Below, in pieces: positions 50,138 to 59,524 of a DNA stretch of 64,000 nt. Source of the DNA: Acidovorax sp. Leaf160 (GTDB lineage: Bacteria > Pseudomonadota > Gammaproteobacteria > Burkholderiales > Burkholderiaceae_C); assembly GCF_001424265.1 (NCBI RefSeq), contig NZ_LMOV01000005.1, positions 1 to 64,000 on the forward strand, read 5' to 3'. Within the stretch, counting starts at the first letter, position 1; each line of letters starts with the position of its first letter. Both the position numbers and the translations under genes were made by a program. Below the pieces are notes generated by a model. The model searched no databases, was not told the origin of the DNA, and was given only the letters and a program-made list of their open reading frames with translations.

Positions 50138-52123
50138 ATGTCCTCGCTCGCGCTCACCCTGCTCTACCTTCTGGCTGCCGTGCTGGGGGTGGTGGTGTGC
50201 CGCAGCCTGAAGCTGCCGCCCATGCTGGGCTACTTGGCGGCGGGCATCCTGATCGGGCCGCATGCGCTGGCCCTGGCGCAGGATTCGGAGGGAGTGCGGC
50301 ACCTGGGCGAATTCGGCGTGGTGTTCCTGATGTTCGCCATCGGGCTGGAATTCAGCCTCTCCAAGCTGCGCGCCATGCGGCGCTACGTGTTCGGCCTGGG
50401 GCTGATGCAGGTGGCCCTCACCATGGCGCTGGGCATGGCCGGCATGCTGCTTTTGGCCCGCTGGGTGGGCGGCGTGTGGAACATCGGCTGGCAGACCGCG
50501 CTGGCGCTGGGCGGCACGCTGGTGATGAGCAGCACGGCCATCGTGGTCAAGCTGATGGCCGAGCGCGCCGAGCTGGAGAGCGAGCACGGGCGCCGGGTGC
50601 TGGGCATCCTGCTGTTCCAGGACCTGGCGGTGGTGCCGCTGCTGGTGCTGATTCCGGCGCTGGGCTCGTCGCCCGAGCGGCTGATGGTGGAGATGGGCCT
50701 GGCGCTGCTCAAGGCCACGGTGCTGGTGGGCGTGCTGCTGGCCGGCGGCCAGCATGTGATGCGCTGGTGGCTGACCCTGGTGGCCCGGCGCAAGAGCGAA
50801 GAGCTGTTCATGCTCAACCTGCTGCTCATCACGCTGGGCCTGGCCTGGCTGACCGAGCTGGCCGGGCTGTCCCTGGCGCTGGGCGCGTTCATCGCCGGGG
50901 TGCTGGTGTCCGAGACAGAATACCGCCACCAGGTGGGCACCGACATCCGCCCGTTCCACGACGTGCTGCTGGGCCTTTTCTTCGTGACCGTGGGGATGAT
51001 GCTGGACTGGCACATCCTGCTGGAGCGCTGGGCCCTGGTGCTGGCGCTGCTGGCGGTGCCGCTGCTGCTGAAGATGGGCGTGATCCTGGTGCTGGCGCGC
51101 GGCATGGGCGCGACCACGGGCGTGTCGCTGCGCACCGGGCTCTATCTCGCCCAGGCGGGCGAGTTCGGCTTCGTGCTGCTGTCGCTGACGCAGGAACACG
51201 GCCTGGTGCCGGCCGCGCTGATGAACCCCATCCTCGCGGCGATGGTGCTGTCGATGCTGGCCACGCCCTTCCTCATCCTGCACAGCAACCGCATCGTGAT
51301 GAAGCTGGTGGCCAGCGACTGGCTGCAGCAGTCGCTGCAGATGACCACCATCGCCCGCACGTCCATCAACACCGACCGCCACGTGCTGATCTGCGGCTAC
51401 GGCCGCTGCGGCCAGAACCTGGCCCGCATGCTCGAGCGCGAGAACATTCCCTACCTGGCGCTGGACCTGGACCCGGACCGCGTGCGCCAGGCCGCCGCCG
51501 CGGGCGACTCGGTGGTGTATGGCGACGCCACCCGGCTGCAGGCCCTGGTGGCGGCGGGCCTGGCGCGGGCCAGCGCCGTGGCCGTGACCTACCTGGACAT
51601 TCCCGCCACGCTCAAGGTGCTGGCGCACACCAGCAGCCACGCCGCCCACGTGCCGGTGGTGGTGCGCACGCAGGACGACCAGTACCTGGACCGGCTGCAG
51701 GCCGCCGGCGCGACCGAAGTGGTGCCCGAGGCCATCGAGGGCTCGCTGATGCTGGCCAGCCACGCCATGGCGCTGGTGGGCGTGCCGATGCGGCGCGTGC
51801 TGCGGCGGGTGCAGGAGCAGCGCGACGCCCGCTACAACCTGCTGCGCGGCTACTTCCACGGCGCCGACGACGACACCGGCTCGGAACGCGACCAGGCGCG
51901 GCTCGCCTCCATCACCCTGCCGCCCGGCAGCGCGGCGCTGGGACGCCCGCTGGGCCAGCTGGCCTTGCAGGAGGTGGGCGCCCAGGTGGTCAGCCTGCGC
52001 CGCGGCAGCGGCCGCATGTCGGCCGCCGACCCGGGCACGCCGCTGGCCGAGGGCGACACGCTGGTGGTGTCCGGCCACCCGACGGCCCTGGCGCTGGCCG
52101 AAGACCGCCTGCTGCGCGGCTGA
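50138..52123 (+). CDS. KefB/KefC-type monovalent cation:proton antiporter
   Basis: A CPA2-family antiporter of 661 residues. About 12-13 membrane segments fill residues 1-390, with family segments LPPMLGYLAAGILIGPHAL and GVVFLMFAIGLEFSLSKLRAM. A Rossmann RCK (TrkA-N) domain follows (about 408-525, HVLICGYGRCGQNLARML), then a TrkA-C domain (about 580-661). The ATG at 50138 is 58 bp from the divergent kdsD. The frame is open much further upstream, but that is an antisense shadow of the KDO genes. It may be YbaL-like; potassium is the likely ion. Confidence 0.9.
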   Translation: MSSLALTLLYLLAAVLGVVVCRSLKLPPMLGYLAAGILIGPHALALAQDSEGVRHLGEFGVVFLMFAIGLEFSLSKLRAMRRYVFGLGLMQVALTMALGMAGMLLLARWVGGVWNIGWQTALALGGTLVMSSTAIVVKLMAERAELESEHGRRVLGILLFQDLAVVPLLVLIPALGSSPERLMVEMGLALLKATVLVGVLLAGGQHVMRWWLTLVARRKSEELFMLNLLLITLGLAWLTELAGLSLALGAFIAGVLVSETEYRHQVGTDIRPFHDVLLGLFFVTVGMMLDWHILLERWALVLALLAVPLLLKMGVILVLARGMGATTGVSLRTGLYLAQAGEFGFVLLSLTQEHGLVPAALMNPILAAMVLSMLATPFLILHSNRIVMKLVASDWLQQSLQMTTIARTSINTDRHVLICGYGRCGQNLARMLERENIPYLALDLDPDRVRQAAAAGDSVVYGDATRLQALVAAGLARASAVAVTYLDIPATLKVLAHTSSHAAHVPVVVRTQDDQYLDRLQAAGATEVVPEAIEGSLMLASHAMALVGVPMRRVLRRVQEQRDARYNLLRGYFHGADDDTGSERDQARLASITLPPGSAALGRPLGQLALQEVGAQVVSLRRGSGRMSAADPGTPLAEGDTLVVSGHPTALALAEDRLLRG

Positions 52124-52134
52124 CGCCGCGCCCT

Positions 52135-55100
52135 TCAGCCGCCCGGCGCGAGCGCGGCCACCAGCTGCTCGGCGGGCGCGGGCCGGCCGAACAGGTAGCC
52201 CTGGAACCGGCTGCAGCCGTTGCGCAGCAGGAATTTGCGCTGGCCCTCGGTTTCCACGCCCTCGGCCACCACGTCCAGCCCCAGGCTCTGCGCCAGGGCG
52301 ACGATGGTGCAGGCAATGGCCGCGTCGTTCGGGTCGGTGAGCACGTCGCGCACGAAGCTCTGGTCGATCTTCAGCTGGTCGAGCGGCAGGCGCTTGAGAT
52401 AACCCAGCGACGAATACCCGGTGCCGAAGTCGTCCAGCGAAAAGCCCACGCCCTGCCGGCGCAGCACCTGCATCTTGGCGATGGTGTCCTCCACGTCGTG
52501 CAGCAACAGGCTTTCGGTCAGCTCGATCTTCAGGCGGCGCGGGCTGGCACCGCTGGCCTGCAGCGCCGCCACCACCTGCTGCACGAAGTCGACATGGCGG
52601 AATTCATGCGCGCTGACGTTGACCGACACCGTCCACTGGGCCGTGACGGGCTGCCCGGCCCACTGCGCCAGCTGGTCGCAGGCGGCGCGCAGCATCAGCC
52701 GGCCCAGGGGCATGATGAGCCCGGTGTCCTCCGCCACGGCGATAAATTCGCCCGGCGGCACCATGCCGCGCTGCGGATGCCGCCAGCGCACCAGCGCCTC
52801 GGCGCCCAGCACGCGGCCGTCGGCATCGACCACCGGCTGGTAGTGCGGGAAGAATTCGGCCCGCTGCAGGCCCACGCGCAAGTCGGCTTCCAGCACCGAG
52901 CGGGCGGTGGCCGCCGCCTGCATGGCCGGATCGAAGAAGCACAGCATGTTGCGCCCCTGTGCCTTGGCCTGGTACATGGCCAGATCGGCCCGCTGCAGCA
53001 ACTCGTTCAGGTTCTGTCCGCGCCCGAGGAACAGGGCCGCGCCGATGCTCGGGCTGTTGTGCACTTCCCGGCTGCCCAGCCGGTAGGGCTGGTTCAGCAG
53101 GGTGAGCAGGAACTGCCCGACCTTGCGGGCTTCGCGGGCGGCGCTCGCCTCCTGCGCGTGCAGCTTGGGCAGCACGACCAGGAATTCGTCGCCACCCAGC
53201 CGCGCCACCGTGTCGCTGGCGCGCAGGCCGGCGGACAGCCGCTGCGCCACCTGCACCAGCAACGCATCGCCCCACTCATGGCCGAGCGTGTCGTTGACGT
53301 GCTTGAAGTTGTCCAGGTCGAGGAACAGCAGCGCGCCGAAGCGGCCCGACGCCTCGCCGAGGGCGCAGGCCTGCTCCAGCCGGTCCAGCAGCATGCGGCG
53401 GTTGGGCAGGCCCGTGAGTTCGTCGAAGAACGCCAGCCGGTGGATCTCGGCTTCGGCCTGCTTGCGCTCGGTGATGTCCCGGCCCACGCCGCGATAGCCC
53501 AGGAACTCCCCCTCGGCGTCATAGAACGGCTCGCCGCTGATCGACACCCAGGCGAAGCCGCCATCGATGCTGCCGTACTGCAGCTGCAGGTCGAGGAACA
53601 CCTCGCGCGCCTGCAGCCTGGCCTGGTGGTCCTGCCACTGCGAAGGCGTCAGCCCTTGGCTGGGCAGCTCCCAGCGGGTCTTGCCCAGCAGCTCCTCGGG
53701 CCGGGTCGCGATGTCAAGCCGGTGCGCGCCCTCCACGCGGGTGAAGCGGAATTCGGCGTTCTGCTCCCAGTACCAGTCGGACGACAGCTGCGTGAGGCTG
53801 CGCCAGCGCGACTCGCTGACCCGCAGCGCTTCCTGCGTGGCCACGTAGTCGGTCACGTCGGTGAACGTGCGCACCCGGCCGCCGCCGGGCAGGGGCCGGG
53901 TGCGGATCTCCAGGTGGCGGCCCGCGCGCGTCTTGCGCAGGTAGACCTCCGGCATCTGCAGGCGGCCGCCATGCGCTGCGTACTCATCGCGCACGTAGCT
54001 GCGCGCGCCGGGCTCGATGTAGCGGAAGGCATCGCCGAAGTCCCCGCGCTCGGCCTGGAAGCGCACCACGTCTTCCACCCGGGGGGCGCCCTGCAGCAGC
54101 GATTCGGGCAGATCCAGCAACTCGAGGTAGCGCTGGTTGTGCACCCGGATGCGGCCTTGTCCATCGACGTTGGTGATGCCCTGCGCCACCGCCGCCAGCG
54201 TGCCTTCCAGCGCCTGGGTCTGCTCGCGCAGCTGCTCGGTGGCGCGCGCCAGCTGCGCTTCCACGGCACGGCGGGCGGCTTCCGCGCGCAGCGGTATTTC
54301 CATCTGCACCAGCGTGCCCAAGAGCGGCTGCAGGCCGCGGAGCGCGTCCTGCGAATAGCCGCCGGGGCGGCCCGACAGCAGCAGCAGCAGGACCGGCTCG
54401 CCCGATGCGGAGAGGGCCTGCGCTGCGCACGGCTGGGCCGGCAAGGCGGCCTCCAGCCCCTGGCCGGCGAGGCCCGCGACGGGGGCGTGGGCAGCGGCCA
54501 TCGCCGTGCCCGCCAGCGCCCGGGCCAGCAGCCCCGGCCCGGGTCCGGCGGTGTCCGGCACCGGCCAGGCGCTGCCTTCGGCGGGAGCGGTCTGGCCCGC
54601 TGGCCAGGGCCCGGTCACGCAGACCAGCCGCATCGTTCGTGCGGCCGCAGGCGTGCGGGCCGCGTCGGCTGCGCCGTCCGCGACGGCGGCCTCGTGCGCC
54701 GTTGCGGCCGGCTCGACATGCGCGAGGAAGCCGCAGGTGCTCTGGGTGTGCACCAGCAGCTCCTGCAGCAGCAAGGTGAAGGCGGCCGTGGCATCGCCGC
54801 CGATGAAGAAGGACTGCGCCCGGGAAATGGCATTGAGCAGCCGGTGCTGGCGCGCCTGCAGGGTCTGCGCCGCCTCTCGCACGCGGGCTGCGCTGCACTG
54901 CTCGTGCACCGATTCGATCTGCGCCGGCACCGTGAGCAGGTAGGCGTGCGCGGCGTCGCGCACGACGAAGTCGCTGAAACCGTGCCGCAGGGCGGGCCCG
55001 GCCCGGCCCACGCCGTCTTCGGGCAGCGCGATCACCACGGGCACGCCGCGGGCCATTTCCAGCACGTCGTAGGCGCCGCCGTCGGGCAGGTGTTCGGCCG

Positions 55101-55260
55101 CCACGATCACGTCGCAGCGCACGGCAGCGAGATAGCCCCAGGCATCGGCCACCGTGGGCGCCACATCGACCCGCCAGCCCAGCCAGGCGTCGGCCAGCGC
55201 GCGCACCAGGGCCTGCGCATGGGCCGCATCACCGTCGACGAGCAGTATGGAAAGAGACAT
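52135..55260 (-). CDS. Pseudo-receiver/PAS/GGDEF/EAL signalling protein
   Basis: A 1041-residue soluble cyclic-di-GMP protein. The N-terminal receiver-like domain (about 1-115) starts [13 protein letters not shown] but has Ala at the phospho-acceptor site (VIVAAEHLP). A GAF-like region (about 130-330) is followed by two PAS segments (about 350-600), a GGDEF domain with intact [13 protein letters not shown] (near 690) and an EAL domain with intact [12 protein letters not shown] (near 818) and [17 protein letters not shown]. Both catalytic domains look functional, so it may make or break c-di-GMP. It converges with the antiporter and is divergent from apt. Motility control is a plausible role. 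Confidence 0.9.
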   Translation of the reverse strand: MSLSILLVDGDAAHAQALVRALADAWLGWRVDVAPTVADAWGYLAAVRCDVIVAAEHLPDGGAYDVLEMARGVPVVIALPEDGVGRAGPALRHGFSDFVVRDAAHAYLLTVPAQIESVHEQCSAARVREAAQTLQARQHRLLNAISRAQSFFIGGDATAAFTLLLQELLVHTQSTCGFLAHVEPAATAHEAAVADGAADAARTPAAARTMRLVCVTGPWPAGQTAPAEGSAWPVPDTAGPGPGLLARALAGTAMAAAHAPVAGLAGQGLEAALPAQPCAAQALSASGEPVLLLLLSGRPGGYSQDALRGLQPLLGTLVQMEIPLRAEAARRAVEAQLARATEQLREQTQALEGTLAAVAQGITNVDGQGRIRVHNQRYLELLDLPESLLQGAPRVEDVVRFQAERGDFGDAFRYIEPGARSYVRDEYAAHGGRLQMPEVYLRKTRAGRHLEIRTRPLPGGGRVRTFTDVTDYVATQEALRVSESRWRSLTQLSSDWYWEQNAEFRFTRVEGAHRLDIATRPEELLGKTRWELPSQGLTPSQWQDHQARLQAREVFLDLQLQYGSIDGGFAWVSISGEPFYDAEGEFLGYRGVGRDITERKQAEAEIHRLAFFDELTGLPNRRMLLDRLEQACALGEASGRFGALLFLDLDNFKHVNDTLGHEWGDALLVQVAQRLSAGLRASDTVARLGGDEFLVVLPKLHAQEASAAREARKVGQFLLTLLNQPYRLGSREVHNSPSIGAALFLGRGQNLNELLQRADLAMYQAKAQGRNMLCFFDPAMQAAATARSVLEADLRVGLQRAEFFPHYQPVVDADGRVLGAEALVRWRHPQRGMVPPGEFIAVAEDTGLIMPLGRLMLRAACDQLAQWAGQPVTAQWTVSVNVSAHEFRHVDFVQQVVAALQASGASPRRLKIELTESLLLHDVEDTIAKMQVLRRQGVGFSLDDFGTGYSSLGYLKRLPLDQLKIDQSFVRDVLTDPNDAAIACTIVALAQSLGLDVVAEGVETEGQRKFLLRNGCSRFQGYLFGRPAPAEQLVAALAPGG

Positions 55261-55463
55261 GGACGTCGGGCTTCATCGAGAAAGGCCTGGCAGGCCGCGG
55301 AGGCGGGGCGTGTCGGAGCCGACGCGGCCATTATGCGACGGCGCCCGGACGCTGTTTACACTGGCGCACCGGCCGCTGGCGCCCCCGGCGCCGGCCTGCC
55401 GCGCCGGCACCCGCAGCGGGCCTCCCGGCCGCTTTCCCCACCCCAACCCCGACAGTCCGCCCC

Positions 55464-56018
55464 ATGCAGCATTTCAGCGTCAACGACTACCTGCGCCAGC
55501 ACATCCGCACCGTGCCCGACTGGCCGGCGCCGGGCGTGCAGTTCCGCGACATCACGCCGCTGCTGCAGGACCCGAAGGTGTTCCGCGTGATGATCGATGC
55601 CTTCGTGCACCGCTACATGGACCGGGCGCTGCGCCCCGACGTGGTGGCCGGCCTGGACGCGCGCGGCTTCATCCTGGGCGCCGTGGTGGCCTACGAACTG
55701 AACGTGGGGTTCGTGCCGATCCGCAAGAAGGGCAAGCTGCCTTTCACGACGGTCGAGGAAACCTACGAACTCGAATACGGCAGCGCCACCGTCGAGCTGC
55801 ATGCCGACGCCGTGAAGCCGGGCGACCGCGTGCTGCTGATCGACGACCTGATCGCCACCGGCGGCACCATGATGGCCGGCAAGAACCTGCTGGAAAAGCT
55901 CGGCGCCACCGTGACCGAGGGCGCTGCCATCGTCGACCTGCCGGAGCTGGGCGGTTCACGCCGCCTGACGCAGGCCGGGCTGTCGCTGTTCACGCTGGTG
56001 GATTTCAGCGGCCACTGA
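55464..56018 (+). CDS. apt: Adenine phosphoribosyltransferase
   Basis: Apt salvages adenine to AMP using PRPP. It has 184 residues. The PRPP-binding motif is [14 protein letters not shown], and [31 protein letters not shown] is diagnostic. The length is standard. It stands alone, with 203 bp to the divergent EAL gene. Confidence 0.97.
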   Translation: MQHFSVNDYLRQHIRTVPDWPAPGVQFRDITPLLQDPKVFRVMIDAFVHRYMDRALRPDVVAGLDARGFILGAVVAYELNVGFVPIRKKGKLPFTTVEETYELEYGSATVELHADAVKPGDRVLLIDDLIATGGTMMAGKNLLEKLGATVTEGAAIVDLPELGGSRRLTQAGLSLFTLVDFSGH

Positions 56019-56068
56019 ACCCCTGGCCGCGCGCCGGGCGGCGGGCGGGCTGGCCCGCCCTGCCCCCG

Positions 56069-57049
56069 CTACAGCTGGCCGAATTGGGTGTTGCTGAGTT
56101 CGTGCGGACGGGTGTCCGGCGCGGGCAGCTCGGTGTCTTCGAAACCCGTGCGGCCCGACAGGGCCGGCCCCACCGGGCCGGTGCGCACCGATTCGCCCGG
56201 CAGCATGGCCGGCGCGGGCGACATGCCCGCCGCTGCCGATGCCGGAACCGGTGCCGATGCGACCAGCGCACCCTGGCGGCTGGCGGCGGCGTCCAGCAGG
56301 GCGCGCTTGAATGCGGCCACCTCGTCGTCCTGGATCGGATCGGTGCGGCCGGCGATGTGCGACCCCGTCCCCGTCCCCATCGCAGTTCCTCCTGCGGCGA
56401 CTGCCACCGCCGGGCCCCTGACGCTGCCGACGCTGCCGACGGGTGCCGGGCGGCTGTGCGCCGGCGCCTCGGCCTCCTGAGGGGACGCAGCGGCGGCCCG
56501 GGGCGGGCGCACCACCGGCGCCACCACCACCAGCGGCGGCGTGACCGGCGCCATGGACGGCGCGCAGGCGTAGGCCGGCGCGACCGCGGAGGCGGCATGG
56601 GCGGGGACGCCGGCATGGGCCGGCACCTGGTCGCTGATGCGCCAGTACACCGCCGTCACCTCGATGTCGAAACGGGTCTTCGCGGTCTGCACGATCAGCG
56701 CTTCGATCTCGCTCAGCCGCACGGTTTCGCCGCCGTATTCGCGCGCCAGATCGACCATCGCCAGAAAGCGCTGGCCGCGCTGGTCGAGCGACAGCACCTT
56801 GAACTTATAGCCGGCGGAGAGCACTCCCGCGCGGACCATGGCGTCGCGCACCACGGCATAGAGCAGCTCACGCCGCTCCATGCGCTCGGTGCGGCGCCCG
56901 GCGGCATCGGCGGGCGGCTGCAGGTGGGGCTCCACCAGCCCCGCTCCGGGCACGGCGGGCCGCGCCATGCGGCCGTTCCGCTGGGCCGGCGCAGACGCCC
57001 CGGAACGGGACGGCCTGGGTTCGCGGAACAACCAACTGAGCAGAGACAT
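56069..57049 (-). CDS. Unknown protein with Pro/Ala-rich C terminus
   Basis: I do not recognise this 326-residue protein. It is soluble, with a hydrophobic patch only at the first residues (MSLLSWLF). The N-terminal half (about 55-150) looks folded: YAVVRDAMVRAGVLSAGYKFK, FLAMVDLAREYGG and FDIEVTAVYWRISDQ. The C-terminal half is low complexity (Ala, Pro, Val) and ends ELSNTQFGQL. The ATG at 57049 is chosen over one five codons upstream. It is downstream of the cyclic-nucleotide-binding gene on the same strand. It may be a lineage-specific family. Confidence 0.7.
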   Translation of the reverse strand: MSLLSWLFREPRPSRSGASAPAQRNGRMARPAVPGAGLVEPHLQPPADAAGRRTERMERRELLYAVVRDAMVRAGVLSAGYKFKVLSLDQRGQRFLAMVDLAREYGGETVRLSEIEALIVQTAKTRFDIEVTAVYWRISDQVPAHAGVPAHAASAVAPAYACAPSMAPVTPPLVVVAPVVRPPRAAAASPQEAEAPAHSRPAPVGSVGSVRGPAVAVAAGGTAMGTGTGSHIAGRTDPIQDDEVAAFKRALLDAAASRQGALVASAPVPASAAAGMSPAPAMLPGESVRTGPVGPALSGRTGFEDTELPAPDTRPHELSNTQFGQL

Positions 57050-57233
57050 GCCGTACTTTCGCAAGAGCGCAGGAAAAGATGCGAATCAGTTTAGCCGGCG
57101 TCCCGGGCGGCCTTTGTACGCAGACTGCCCGATTCCACGGCAGCGCCGGACGCGGCGGCGCCCGGGGCTGGTCGGCGGCATCTGTGCCGGCACGCACCGG
57201 GCAAAGCGGGCACGGCGGCCGCGGCGTGCGCGC

Positions 57234-57731
57234 TCAGGTCGCGGCGATGCGGCGGCGGCGGTTGGCCAGGCGCCGGGCGAGCACGGCGCCGGCCGCCATC
57301 GCCAGCTGCAAGGCGGCGGCGGGCTGGCGGTTGGAAAGCTCGGCAAAGCGCATCGCCGTCAGGCTCCACAGCACGCAGGGGGCGCCGGCCTGCACCGTGG
57401 CGCTGCGCGGGCGATGGGAAAAGAAACCGCCCTCGCCGACGATGGAGCCCGGCCCGACGATGGCCAGGCGCAGGCGGGCCTTCTCGTCCTCGGAGTGCAC
57501 GCTGAGGGTGCCGCTTTCGACCAGGTAGAGCGTGCGGTCCGGCTCGCCCTGGCGGAACAGCACCTGCCCGGCCGGCAGCGACACCGGCAGCAGGTAGGGC
57601 GCGAGCGCCTCCCACTGCTCGGGATTCAGCACGTTGTCCAGGCCGTCGTCGGAAGCGGTGGCCGATTGCACGGCCTGCAGCAGGCCGCGCAGGTCGGGGC
57701 GGGAGGGGGTGGAATGCAGGGCAGCGCTCAT
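57234..57731 (-). CDS. Cyclic-nucleotide-binding domain protein
   Basis: A 165-residue protein made mainly of one cNMP-binding (CAP-like) domain (about 45-150), with LPAGQVLFRQGEPDRTLYLV, GSIVGEGGFFSHRPRSATV and a C-terminal helix rich in Arg. No helix-turn-helix follows, so it is not a CRP-type activator by itself; it may be a stand-alone sensor. The ATG at 57731 is used because the long frame upstream is an antisense-type shadow of mnmE in another frame. It lies 56 nt after mnmE on the same strand. Confidence 0.85.
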   Translation of the reverse strand: MSAALHSTPSRPDLRGLLQAVQSATASDDGLDNVLNPEQWEALAPYLLPVSLPAGQVLFRQGEPDRTLYLVESGTLSVHSEDEKARLRLAIVGPGSIVGEGGFFSHRPRSATVQAGAPCVLWSLTAMRFAELSNRQPAAALQLAMAAGAVLARRLANRRRRIAAT

Positions 57732-57787
57732 CGGCGGCGACCGTAACCGCGATCGGGCGCCGGCACAAGGGGGGCGTGCGACGGCGG

Positions 57788-59263
57788 CTACTTGCCGATG
57801 CAGAAGCTGGAGAAGATCACGCCCAGCAGGTCGTCGGACGTGAATTCGCCGGTGATGGCGTTGAGCGCCTGCTGCGCCAGCCGCAGTTCCTCGGCCAGCA
57901 GGTCGAGCGCCGGCCCGGCGGCGTGCAACTGGGCCGCCGCCTCCATCAGGTGGCCATCGACCGCCTGCAGCGCGGCGATGTGGCGGGCGCGGGCGATGTA
58001 GAGCCCTTCGGGCGCGGCCTGCCAGCCGGCCACTTCCAGCAGCAGGCGCCGCAGCGCGTCGAGCCCGGCGCCGGTGCGCGCCGAGAGCCGCACCGAGGGC
58101 CGGGGCGCCCCGCCCTGCCCTGGCTCCGCGCCGGCCGGCTCCGCCATGTCCGGCAGCGCCACCACGTCGCCGTCCACGCGGTCGAGCTTGTTCCAGACGT
58201 CGATGACGGGCACGTTGCCCGGCACCTTCCGGGCGATGGCGCCCGCGATATCGGCCTCTGCGGCCATGTACTCGGCAGCGTTCGCGCGACTCAGGTCGTG
58301 CAGGAACAGCACGGCGTCGGCCGCGGCGATCTCGTCCCAGGCGCGGGCGATGCCGATCTTCTCGACCTCGTCGTCGCTCTCGCGCAGGCCGGCGGTGTCG
58401 ATCACGTGCAGCGGCACGCCTTCGATCTGGATGGTCTGCTGCACCTTGTCGCGCGTGGTGCCGGCGATGGGGGTCACGATGGCCAGTTCCGCCCCGGCCA
58501 GCGCGTTCAGCAGCGAGCTCTTGCCCGCATTCGGCTGGCCGGCGATGACGACCTTGATGCCCTCGCGCAGCAGCGCGCCCTGGCTGGCGCGGCGCATCAC
58601 CTCCGCCAGGGAGTGCTGCAGTTTCGATAGCTGCCCTGCCGCGTCCGCCTTGCGCAGGAAGTCGATTTCCTCTTCCGGAAAGTCGAGCGTGGCCTCCACC
58701 AGCATGCGCAGGTGCACCAGCGCGTCGCGCAGGGCGTGGATCTCCTGCGAGAAGGCGCCCGCCAGCGACCGGCTGGCACTGCGTGCCGCGGCCTCGGTGC
58801 TGGCGTCGATCAGGTCGGCGATGGCTTCGGCCTGGGCCAGGTCGATCTTGTCGTTGAGGAAGGCGCGCTCGGTGAATTCGCCCGGCTGGGCCAGCCGCAG
58901 GCCGGCCAGCAAGGGAGCGCCGCCCTCGCCCGCCGGCGCTGCTGCTGTCGCCGCCGCCGCCTCCAGGCAGCGCGCCAGCAGCAACTGCAGCACCACCGGC
59001 CCGCCGTGGGCCTGCAGCTCCAGCACGTCTTCGCCGGTGTAGCTGTGCGGTGCGGGAAAGTAGAGCGCCAGCCCCTGGTCGATGGGCTGGCCGGCCGCAT
59101 CGCGGAATGGCAGGTAGGTCGCTTCGCGGGGTTTCAGCGCCCGGCCGCAGAGCGCGTGCACCAGCCCGCCCAGGCCCCTGCCCGACACGCGCACGATGCC
59201 GACCGCGCCGCGCCCGGGGGCGGTGGCGATGGCGGCGATGGGATCGGTGTGGCGGGGCAGCAT
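57788..59263 (-). CDS. mnmE: tRNA uridine-5-carboxymethylaminomethyl GTPase MnmE
   Basis: MnmE with MnmG modifies the wobble uridine of several tRNAs. It has 491 residues. The N-terminal tetrahydrofolate-binding domain starts [20 protein letters not shown]. The G domain begins [18 protein letters not shown], with GTTRDK and [10 protein letters not shown]. The C-terminal FCIGK with its catalytic Cys is intact. The ATG at 59263 is the conserved start. An Ala-rich insertion (about 112-130) is present. In most relatives it follows yidC directly; here another gene intervenes. Confidence 0.97.
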   Translation of the reverse strand: MLPRHTDPIAAIATAPGRGAVGIVRVSGRGLGGLVHALCGRALKPREATYLPFRDAAGQPIDQGLALYFPAPHSYTGEDVLELQAHGGPVVLQLLLARCLEAAAATAAAPAGEGGAPLLAGLRLAQPGEFTERAFLNDKIDLAQAEAIADLIDASTEAAARSASRSLAGAFSQEIHALRDALVHLRMLVEATLDFPEEEIDFLRKADAAGQLSKLQHSLAEVMRRASQGALLREGIKVVIAGQPNAGKSSLLNALAGAELAIVTPIAGTTRDKVQQTIQIEGVPLHVIDTAGLRESDDEVEKIGIARAWDEIAAADAVLFLHDLSRANAAEYMAAEADIAGAIARKVPGNVPVIDVWNKLDRVDGDVVALPDMAEPAGAEPGQGGAPRPSVRLSARTGAGLDALRRLLLEVAGWQAAPEGLYIARARHIAALQAVDGHLMEAAAQLHAAGPALDLLAEELRLAQQALNAITGEFTSDDLLGVIFSSFCIGK

Positions 59264-59368
59264 GGGCGCGAGGACTCCGGCGGGACGGGCAACAAGGGGA
59301 GCGCGATGATAGCCCTGCCGTCGCCACGGCGTTCCCCACGGGCCGGCGCCGGAGGGGCCCGCGCCCGC

Positions 59369-59472
59369 GCTATCAAAAAAATAGCTGCCTGCGCTGGATT
59401 CTTGGGCACCTGCAATGGTTTTGCCATTCCAGGGCCCGTGCAATCAGCGCAGGCAGCTATGGTTTGAATAGC
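59369..59472. repeat. Dispersed hairpin repeat, copy D (104 nt, best preserved)
   Basis: 28-nt arms (59369-59396 and 59445-59472) are near-perfect inverted repeats with about four differences, sharing ATAGCTGCCTGCGCTG. The 48-nt centre contains a smaller palindrome (AATGG...CCATT). It lies between the mnmE start and the end of the peptide-binding gene, followed by a near-palindromic GC run (59474-59493). No duplicated target site is apparent. Confidence 0.85.
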
Positions 59473-59524
59473 ACCCGGGGGCGCCCCGGGGTACGGGGCG
59501 GCGGGCCGGGCGCGGGGGGCCGGC

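Noticed and set aside
50197-55590. 1797-codon open frame on the plus strand
   Set aside because: It runs across the antiporter in another frame and antisense to the GGDEF-EAL gene. Its composition is Arg/Pro/Ala/Gly-rich, as expected of shadow frames in GC-rich DNA.
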